A stretch of DNA of 64,000 nt, taken from NCBI RefSeq assembly GCF_900240305.1, contig NZ_LT964854.1, positions 1,240,001 to 1,304,000 on the forward strand. The letters are read 5' to 3'. A program made the position numbers and the translations under genes. Numbering within the stretch: the stretch's first letter is position 1; every line of letters begins with the position of its first letter. The notes under the pieces are model-generated. The model was not told the DNA's origin. It was given only the letters and a program-made list of their open reading frames with translations, and searched no databases. Below are positions 57,894 through 64,000 of the stretch, piece after piece. This DNA comes from Ottowia massiliensis (GTDB taxonomy: Bacteria > Pseudomonadota > Gammaproteobacteria > Burkholderiales > Burkholderiaceae_C).

Positions 57894-60188
57894 ATGGCCA
57901 ACCAAACCGTTCCTGCTCATCACATTGAGAAGTTGTCCTTGTCTGCCGACGGTCTGCTCCAATTGCAAGGCTGGGCTTTGGAAACCGTTGCCATACATGT
58001 TTATGTGGATGGCGGTTCTTTGTTTTCACTGGCGTGCGATCAAGAAAGAAACGATGTGCTTGATCATTTCAACCTGCCGCAGGAAGCAGCCTGTCCGGGA
58101 TTTGCGGGCATGCAATCCATTCGGCGGGATTTCTTCTCGGCAGTATCGGTTTCCATTTTTGGTGAGCGTAAGAAAGGCGATCGTTATTCAATTTTAAAGA
58201 CGCAGCTTGTTCCGTCCGAAAATATTCATTCGTGGCGTGGCCTGTATGATGAAAATCCCTTGCACGAAAATAATGCATTTTATTTTCCGATCGCTACCAG
58301 CCGCGTAGCAAGCGGCGGCGCAGAAGGCATTCGAGAGACTTTCTCTCCTTTTGAAAGCCCAACAATGAAAGTGGGCATCCGCACGCAAATTCTGTATTTG
58401 CGCACCACATTGGGGCGCGAAGGAGATTTTGCGTTTGATCCTGATTTTGTTCCAAACAAGAAGTGCGATCACAACGAGCGCCTAGTGGCCGAAGACAGTC
58501 TGCATGCTGTCATGGATCATGCCATCCGGACAAAAACTCCAGTATTGTTCACGCTCAATGGTGGCATTTGGGCCGATTCGGCAGGCCAGTCGCTGGAGTG
58601 GGACATTAATGATGTACTGGAGCAAGATGAATCTCTGTGCCAGTGGAATCAATTCAACCAGGTCATGCCTGACACCGCGCTATCCAATCTTCCCGGTTCT
58701 GTCGATTCTCCCGAGCTGGGGCGCAGTATCAGCCTGAATGTATACATGGAAAAGCCCCGCTTTTACAAGAAAAGAAATTTGCAGGCTGCCTGCCGCATCA
58801 TTAATGCCTTTCGAGAAAAACATCCATCGCTCTTCATTGGCGTGAATCTGGATGCTGATGTGTACATGAATCCGTTTTTCCCGAAATTGGAAAATCCGCA
58901 GTGGTACGACTATAACCCGCAGACGCTGCGGCAATTCCGTCATTGGCTGCGTGGTGACGGCCCGTATGCAGGAAATGCTGAAGACGGTGTTCCGGATTTA
59001 TCAAGCTATCGGCGCAAGAAATGTTTGACGCTGGCCCGCATCTCGAAACTGGCGAAAAAGAAGTTTGCAACCTGGGCTGATGTCCAGCCACCCCGCCAAT
59101 TTCTCTGGCACGTTTTTCTATCGCGCACCACGCCGCGCTGGTTGCGTGAATATGTACATTTCACGAAAAATCCGTGGATTGCGCTGTGGGCACAGTTTCG
59201 CCGTCATCTCGTGCAGCTTCATTACGACGAGCTGTCGCAATGGGTAGCAGAAACAGGCATTCCGTCCGACCGTATTTATTCCTCGCAGGGTTTCATGGAG
59301 CCCACAATCCGGCTTGATCCACTGGCCGAGCGCATCGACAGCCCAGTGAAAAACTATGACACGGGTGGCGCCAGCATTGAAGGCGCTTGTCCCAAACAGG
59401 GGCACCTGGGCGTCATTATTTACGGGCAGTGCGCTACCAATAATATTATTACGGAAAGCGAGACTTCTTTATTCAATGAGTTCCGCCGCAATAGCGCCGA
59501 ATGGGCGGTGGTGGAACACAATACGGGTGATCTGACACGCGCCGATTTTCTGGGAAGCTATGCCGATGCTTATCGCTCGTTGCGAGACATCATTCATTAC
59601 GGCAGCCGCTTTGTTTCCAGCATGGCCTGGAATGGCAGCCCGGGCGAGCAGCACGGCCAGCCCGGCTTTCTGGGCTACACCAGTCTGCGCCGGTCTCCGC
59701 TGGAAGCAGCCATGATTGACATCATGCAGGCGCGAGCCGGGCTGCCTCGCCAGGCGCGACTGTGGACTTTTGGTGCGGGCGAACATGTGGATAGCGACGG
59801 CTGGCTCGTCAATGGTGAAGCTGCCCGTCCTGTGCGTGCCAGTTGTTTGCTGCTGGGTACGCACTCTCCACAAGAGAGCATCACGCTCGACTCTCCGCCT
59901 GAACTGGCCTGGCCGCTGTCCACCGGCTGCCGCATATTGTTGAAAGTTCATCAGCCATCTGCTGCCCAGGCTGTTCGCGTGAAAGTCAGCGCCAGATCTG
60001 AAAACGGCTTGTGGCGGGAAATTTCGCCATTCACGCCCTTTTCAGCCCTGCCCCAAACCGCCTCCTGCCTGACGCTTGAGATGCCGGCCTGCTCCTGGAG
60101 CGCGTATCAGCTCCGTCTCACATTGGTTAACCTGCCCGCCGCCGGGCTGGCGCTCAATGTCGTTGCGCTGTTGCCTGGTCAGGCATGA
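57894..60188 (+). CDS. Putative glycoside-hydrolase-like (clan GH-A fold) protein
   Basis: 764 residues, no signal peptide. The N-terminal 75 residues (LQLQGWALETVAIHVYVDGG...) resemble the small beta domain with a GWA motif seen on bacterial glycosyltransferases and polysaccharide proteins. The central part (about 150-600) looks like a TIM-barrel hydrolase: PVLFTLNGGIWAD, SLNVYMEKPRFYKKRN, FIGVNLDADVYMNPFF, WYDYNPQTLRQFRHWLRGDG (GH42-like wording) and SSQGFMEPTIRLDP. Catalytic residues cannot be assigned with confidence. A 60-base sample near 58201 counts 48% GC, while the 3' third is GC-rich. An IS remnant precedes it. Transfer is likely; the substrate is unknown. Confidence 0.6.
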   Translation: MANQTVPAHHIEKLSLSADGLLQLQGWALETVAIHVYVDGGSLFSLACDQERNDVLDHFNLPQEAACPGFAGMQSIRRDFFSAVSVSIFGERKKGDRYSILKTQLVPSENIHSWRGLYDENPLHENNAFYFPIATSRVASGGAEGIRETFSPFESPTMKVGIRTQILYLRTTLGREGDFAFDPDFVPNKKCDHNERLVAEDSLHAVMDHAIRTKTPVLFTLNGGIWADSAGQSLEWDINDVLEQDESLCQWNQFNQVMPDTALSNLPGSVDSPELGRSISLNVYMEKPRFYKKRNLQAACRIINAFREKHPSLFIGVNLDADVYMNPFFPKLENPQWYDYNPQTLRQFRHWLRGDGPYAGNAEDGVPDLSSYRRKKCLTLARISKLAKKKFATWADVQPPRQFLWHVFLSRTTPRWLREYVHFTKNPWIALWAQFRRHLVQLHYDELSQWVAETGIPSDRIYSSQGFMEPTIRLDPLAERIDSPVKNYDTGGASIEGACPKQGHLGVIIYGQCATNNIITESETSLFNEFRRNSAEWAVVEHNTGDLTRADFLGSYADAYRSLRDIIHYGSRFVSSMAWNGSPGEQHGQPGFLGYTSLRRSPLEAAMIDIMQARAGLPRQARLWTFGAGEHVDSDGWLVNGEAARPVRASCLLLGTHSPQESITLDSPPELAWPLSTGCRILLKVHQPSAAQAVRVKVSARSENGLWREISPFTPFSALPQTASCLTLEMPACSWSAYQLRLTLVNLPAAGLALNVVALLPGQA

Positions 60189-60278
60189 ATGTGCGCATGC
60201 AGCAGGCATCGCATTCAGGCTTTTGGCCGCGCATGAAAAACGCGGATTTCCATAATCGGAAGGACTCCGTCCACGCCT

Positions 60279-62336
60279 TCAGCACCCGTGCGCCTGCTGT
60301 TGAGCTTGGGCGGCGGCTTTTTGGGCGAATTCGGCGCGCAGGGCCTTGAGTTTTTCGCGCGGGTCTTCGCGGGTGGTGGCAGCGTCCAGCGCCATTTCGG
60401 CGATGAAGCGGCTGGGCTGGGCGGCGATGGTTTCGCGGCCTTTTTTGCGGCGGCGCGTCCAGCTCACGGCCAGGGTTTGGCGGGCGCGGGTGATGCCCAC
60501 GTACATGAGGCGGCGCTCTTCTTCGATGCGGGCGGCCGCTTGTGCGCCGCCGCCGTCTTCGCTGGCGCGAAAGGGCAGCACGTCTTCCGTGACGCCGGCC
60601 AGGATGACGTGGGGCCACTCCAGCCCCTTGGCGGCGTGCAGGGTGGAGAGGGTGACGACGTCGGGGTCTTGCTCGCGTTCGGCCAGCGAGGAGATGAGCG
60701 AGACGGTTTGCGCCACGTCCAGCAGGCTGCTTTCGGCGCGGGCGCTGGCGCCGGTTTCATCGCCCGCCTGACCGCCGCAGCGGGCGGCCATCCAGTCGCA
60801 AAACTCCTGCACGTTGTGCCAGCGGGCGGCGGCTTGCTCTTTGCTGTCGGCGCTGTCGAGCAGGTGTTTTTCGTAGGCGATGTCTTGCAGCCACTCGTTT
60901 AGCAGCTGGCGCGCGGCGCCGTGGCCCACAGCGTGGCGGGCCTGCTCCTGCTGGCGGCTGACGAGGCGGCCAAATTCATGCAGCGCGGCCACGGCGCGCG
61001 CGGGCAGGGCGGCGGGCAGCGAGTGGGCAAAAAGCGCGCCAAACAGCGACAGGCGCGCGCGGCTGGCGAATTCGCCCAGCGCGGCCAGCGTCTGGTGGCC
61101 AATGCCCCGGCGCGGCGTGGTGGCGGCGCGCATGAAGGCCGGGTCGTCGTCTTCGTTGATCCACAGGCGCAGCCAGGCGCACAAGTCCTTGATTTCGGCG
61201 CGGTCAAAAAAGCTCTGCCCGCCAGAAACCTTGTAAGGAATTTGCGCGCGGCGCAGGGCCTGCTCGAATGCCTTGGCCTGGTGGTTGGCGCGGTAGAGCA
61301 CGGCAAAGTCGCGCCAGCTGCGCTGCGGCGCGGTGGCGCGCAAAGACTGGATGCGCGCCACGGCCCGCTCGGCTTCGTGCTGCTCGTGGTCGCAGGCCAG
61401 CACGCGCACCGGCTCGCCTTCGCCCAGGCTGGAATACAGGCGCTTGGGAAACAGCTTGGGATTGGGGCCGATCACGTTGTTGGCCGCGCGCAAGATAGCG
61501 CCGGTGGAGCGGTAGTTCTGCTCCAGCTTGATGACTTTGAGCTGCGGAAAGTCGCGCGGCAGCTGGCGCAAGTTGTCCAGCGTGGCGCCGCGCCAGCCGT
61601 AAATGCTCTGGTCGTCATCGCCCACGGCGGTGAAGTTGGCCGCCTGGCCCACTAGCGCCTTCATCAGCTGGTATTGCGTGGCGTTGGTGTCCTGGTATTC
61701 GTCCACCAGTGTGTGCGCCAGGCGTGCCTGCCACTTTTGCGCCACTTCGGGCTGCGTGAGCAGCAGGCGCAGCGGCAGGCCGATCAGATCGTCAAAGTCC
61801 ACGCTCTGGTAGGCGGCCAGGCGCTCGTGGTAGCGGGCCATGATTTGCGCGGTCTGGCGCTCGATTTCGCCCTGGGCCTGCGCGGCGGCTTCTTCGGGCG
61901 AGAGGCCCGCGTTTTTCCAGCGGCTGATGGCCCATTGCCACTGGCGGGCCGTGGCGCTGTCGGTGGTTTTGCCGCAGTCTTTGAGCAAGCTCAGCGCGTC
62001 GTCGCTGTCCAGAATGCTGAAGCCGGGCTTCAGGCCCAGCGCCGCGCCGTCTTCGCGCAGCAGGCGCACGCCCAGCGCGTGAAAGGTGCAGATGATGACC
62101 TGGCCTGCCTCCTTGCCCGCCAGCTGGCGGGCGCGCTCGCGCATCTCGGCGGCGGCCTTGTTGGTGAAGGTGATGGCCGCAATGCGGCTGGCTGGCACGC
62201 CTGTTTGCATCAGCCGCGCAATCTTGTGGGTGATGACGCGCGTCTTGCCCGAACCGGCCCCGGCCAGCACCAGGCAAGGGCCGCGCAAATGGTTCACGGC
62301 GTCTTGCTGGGCGAGGTTCAGGCCATCGGCGGACAT
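60279..62336 (-). CDS. rep: ATP-dependent DNA helicase Rep
   Basis: UvrD/Rep superfamily 1 helicase that clears protein roadblocks ahead of replication forks. It is 685 residues from ATG 62336 (MSADGLNLAQQDAVNHLRGP). Motifs: Walker A AGAGSGKTRVITH, AAITFTNKAAAEM, Walker B LVDEYQDTN, VGDDDQSIYGWRGA, QNYRSTGAILRAAN, LSTLHAAKGLEWPHV and LMYVGITRARQTL. The extension to 62426 is not family-like. A family 1 repeat lies upstream. Confidence 0.94.
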   Translation of the reverse strand: MSADGLNLAQQDAVNHLRGPCLVLAGAGSGKTRVITHKIARLMQTGVPASRIAAITFTNKAAAEMRERARQLAGKEAGQVIICTFHALGVRLLREDGAALGLKPGFSILDSDDALSLLKDCGKTTDSATARQWQWAISRWKNAGLSPEEAAAQAQGEIERQTAQIMARYHERLAAYQSVDFDDLIGLPLRLLLTQPEVAQKWQARLAHTLVDEYQDTNATQYQLMKALVGQAANFTAVGDDDQSIYGWRGATLDNLRQLPRDFPQLKVIKLEQNYRSTGAILRAANNVIGPNPKLFPKRLYSSLGEGEPVRVLACDHEQHEAERAVARIQSLRATAPQRSWRDFAVLYRANHQAKAFEQALRRAQIPYKVSGGQSFFDRAEIKDLCAWLRLWINEDDDPAFMRAATTPRRGIGHQTLAALGEFASRARLSLFGALFAHSLPAALPARAVAALHEFGRLVSRQQEQARHAVGHGAARQLLNEWLQDIAYEKHLLDSADSKEQAAARWHNVQEFCDWMAARCGGQAGDETGASARAESSLLDVAQTVSLISSLAEREQDPDVVTLSTLHAAKGLEWPHVILAGVTEDVLPFRASEDGGGAQAAARIEEERRLMYVGITRARQTLAVSWTRRRKKGRETIAAQPSRFIAEMALDAATTREDPREKLKALRAEFAQKAAAQAQQQAHGC

Positions 62337-62420
62337 GGGGCGAAGCAGGCAAAAAAGCGGGCAATCATAGGCAGGCGTCCAAGGCGCCGCTGCTGCTGCC
62401 TCGCCGCAGGGTGTTGATGG

Positions 62421-62482
62421 GGCCAAAATGGCCGCAAGTCCTAGTGGAATGGGCGCGAGACGCTATTGAATCAGGAGCAATA
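62421..62482 (+). repeat. Interspersed repeat family 1, short form, copy 13
   Basis: AAAATGGCCGCAAGTCCTAG, TGGAATGGGCGCGAGA, GCTATTGAATCAGGAGCAAT. The right arm is clearly the GCTATTGATAAAGGAGCGAA end of the full form, but the core is inverted relative to it. Confidence 0.88.
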
Positions 62483-62507
62483 GAAGGGCTCAAGAAAGAG
62501 CGCCCGA

Positions 62508-62527
62508 AGCCTGCCCGAGAGCAGGCT
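62508..62527 (-). terminator. Hairpin after metH1
   Basis: Stem AGCCTGC/GCAGGCT with a 6-base loop, immediately downstream of the metH1 stop on the minus strand. There is only a weak T tract (CTCTTTCTT), so it is a modest terminator candidate. Confidence 0.5.
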
Positions 62528-62528
62528 C

Positions 62529-63575
62529 TCACGCCTGCGCCGCGTAAAAGCGCGCCGCCTGCACGCCGCGCGGCGCCAGCGGCATGACGGCGCGGGCAAT
62601 GGCGTTGATGTGATCGGGCGTGGTGCCGCAGCAGCCGCCCACAATGTTCACCAGCCCTTCGGCGGCAAATTCGTGCACGAGGCGGCTGGTGACTTCCGGC
62701 GTTTCGTCAAAGCCGGTTTCGCTCATCGGGTTGGGCAGGCCCGCATTGGGGTAGCAGCTGATGAAGGTGTCGGCCGCAGCCTTGGCCAGCTCCTGGATGT
62801 AGGGGCGCATGAGCGCCGCGCCCAGCGCGCAGTTTAGGCCCACGGCCAGCGGGCGGGCGTGGCGCACGCTGTGCCAGAAGGCCGTGACGGTCTGCCCCGA
62901 GAGCACGCGGCCCGAGGCGTCGGTGACAGTGCCGCTGATGATGACGGGCAGGCGCTCGCCCGTGGCGTCAAACGCTTGCTCGATGGCAAAGAGCGCAGCC
63001 TTGGCGTTGAGCGTGTCGAAGATGGTTTCCACCAGCAGCACGTCCGCGCCGCCCTCAATCAGCGCCAGCGCCTGCTCCAGATAGGCAGCGCGCAGCTGCT
63101 CGAACGTGATGTTGCGCGCGCCCGGGTCGTTCACGTCGGGGCTGATGCTGGTGGTGCGCGGCGTGGGGCCTAGCGCCCCGGCCACGTAGCGGGGGCGTTC
63201 GGGCGTGGCGTGGCGATCGCATGCGGCGCGCGCCAGCCGGGCGGAGGCCAGGTTCATCTCGCGGGCCAGATCGGCCATGCCGTAGTCCTCCTGCGCAATG
63301 CTGGTGGCGCCGAAGGTGTTGGTTTCAATCAGATCGGCGCCGGCGGCCAGGTATTTGTCGTGAATGTCGGCAATCACATCCGGGCGGGTGAGCGAGAGCA
63401 GCTCGTTGTTGCCCTTGACATCGCGCGCGAAGTCTTTGAAGCGCTCGCCCCGGTACTGCGCCTCGTCCAGCTTGAAGCGCTGAATCATGGTGCCCATGGC
63501 CCCATCCAGAATGACCAGGCGCTTGCTCAAAGTGGCAGGCAAGTCTTGGGCGCGGGTGTAGGCGGGCAGGTTCAT
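62529..63575 (-). CDS. Methionine synthase, homocysteine-binding part (split MetH, first subunit)
   Basis: 348 residues from ATG 63575: only the homocysteine S-methyltransferase barrel of cobalamin-dependent MetH. ILDGAMGTMIQRFKLDE, ETNTFGATSIAQEDYGM, the zinc-ligand GLNCALG and GGCCGTTPDHI are present. Full MetH has about 1200 residues. In many beta-proteobacteria it is split and the pterin/cobalamin-binding part is a separate gene, which is not adjacent here. An in-frame extension to 63647 is not conserved-looking. Confidence 0.9.
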   Translation of the reverse strand: MNLPAYTRAQDLPATLSKRLVILDGAMGTMIQRFKLDEAQYRGERFKDFARDVKGNNELLSLTRPDVIADIHDKYLAAGADLIETNTFGATSIAQEDYGMADLAREMNLASARLARAACDRHATPERPRYVAGALGPTPRTTSISPDVNDPGARNITFEQLRAAYLEQALALIEGGADVLLVETIFDTLNAKAALFAIEQAFDATGERLPVIISGTVTDASGRVLSGQTVTAFWHSVRHARPLAVGLNCALGAALMRPYIQELAKAAADTFISCYPNAGLPNPMSETGFDETPEVTSRLVHEFAAEGLVNIVGGCCGTTPDHINAIARAVMPLAPRGVQAARFYAAQA

Positions 63576-63666
63576 GGCGGGCGCAAGGGAAAAAACCGGA
63601 AGCGGTCCGGGGAGACAGGCAAAGGGGGCGGATTTTTGCTCCCTCAAACAGATTGCAAACTGGCGC

Positions 63667-64000
63667 TCACCCTCTGGCCCAGGGGCGCGGGCCGCCCATC
63701 ACGTGCACGTGCAGATGCGGCACTTCCTGGCCGCCTTCCGCGCCTGTGTTCACCACCACGCGAAAGCCCCCTTCGGGGTACGGCTTGCAGCCTTGCTCCA
63801 GCGCCAGGCGGGGCGCAAGGAGCATGATGCGGCCCATCAGCCGCTCATGCTCGCTGCCCAGCTGCGCCATGGAGGCAATGTGCGTTTTGGGCACGATGAG
63901 AAAGTGCACGGGCGCCCACGGCGCGATGTCGTGAAAGGCGTACAGCTCTTCGTCCTCATACACCTTGCGCGAGGGGATTTGCCCCGCCACGATCTTGCAG
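63667..64000 (-). CDS. HIT family protein, 5' end beyond window
   Basis: Histidine-triad nucleotide-binding protein, hydrolysing AMP-linked phosphoramidates in the HINT class. The visible part reads CKIVAGQIPSRKVYEDEELY from the window edge to HLHVHVMGGPRPWARG, with the HxHxH catalytic triad. The N-terminal residues (usually ending in FCKI) lie outside the window, so the start is missing. About 111 codons are visible of a usual 115-120. Confidence 0.92.
   Translation of the reverse strand, partial: CKIVAGQIPSRKVYEDEELYAFHDIAPWAPVHFLIVPKTHIASMAQLGSEHERLMGRIMLLAPRLALEQGCKPYPEGGFRVVVNTGAEGGQEVPHLHVHVMGGPRPWARG

Overview
The window is chromosomal DNA from a beta-proteobacterium, most likely Burkholderiales and close to Comamonadaceae. 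The basis is the gene families (PhaM, DUF3106/DUF3619 sigma locus, split MetH, DUF3649-PepSY-DUF3325 unit), the tRNA-tuf-secE-nusG-rplKAJL-rpoBC order, and high GC (a 60-base sample in rpoC counts about 77% GC). I cannot name a genus from sequence alone.

Layout. 1-2.5 kb: end of an integrated element, with a frameshifted P4-type integrase, a tRNA-like 3' fragment and a decayed IS5-family transposase. 2.5-16.7 kb: the translation/transcription superoperon tRNA-Tyr, tRNA-Gly, tRNA-Thr, tuf, tRNA-Trp, secE, nusG, rplK, rplA, rplJ, rplL, rpoB, rpoC, with structured leaders before rplK and rplJ and a strong terminator after rpoC. 16.9-20.4 kb: lemA, remnants that look like an AbrB/PIN toxin-antitoxin pair, hisF, gdhA. 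20.5-23.7 kb: minus-strand run of LOG protein, DgkA, RDD protein, DUF3106, DUF3619 and an ECF sigma factor. 24-29.7 kb: Asp-tailed secreted protein, PCuAC copper chaperone, PhaM-like phasin, FIST protein, Sua5/TsaC, acetoin-reductase-like SDR. 29.9-32.3 kb: groES-groEL under a predicted sigma-32 promoter and a CIRCE operator. 32.3-39.2 kb: YciI-like protein, lipoprotein, bactofilin, a Mla-type lipid transport operon with its auxiliary lipoprotein, and a TPM-domain protein. 39.6-42 kb: DUF3649-PepSY-DUF3325 iron-uptake-type operon. 42-44.7 kb: pyruvate kinase and class I FBP aldolase. 45.3-49.1 kb: an unrecognised 1267-residue, cysteine-free repeat protein with a 16-proline tract. 49.4-55.4 kb: D-lactate dehydrogenase, two BMP-type ABC permeases, a beta-propeller-like lipoprotein, argB. 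55.4-64 kb: methyltransferase, membrane protein, decayed IS5-type transposase, a glycoside-hydrolase-like protein of atypical composition, rep helicase, metH1 and a truncated HIT gene.

The most unusual features are (i) the 1267-aa repeat protein and (ii) a family of about 13 interspersed repeats of roughly 60-90 bp with a conserved CTAG-containing core (GTCCTAGTGGAA / TTCCACTAGGAC). They lie between genes all along the window, including inside the rpoB-rpoC spacer and the Mla-type operon. A second, less conserved intergenic repeat family has three clear copies and one partial copy. No CRISPR array, rRNA gene or intact IS was seen.
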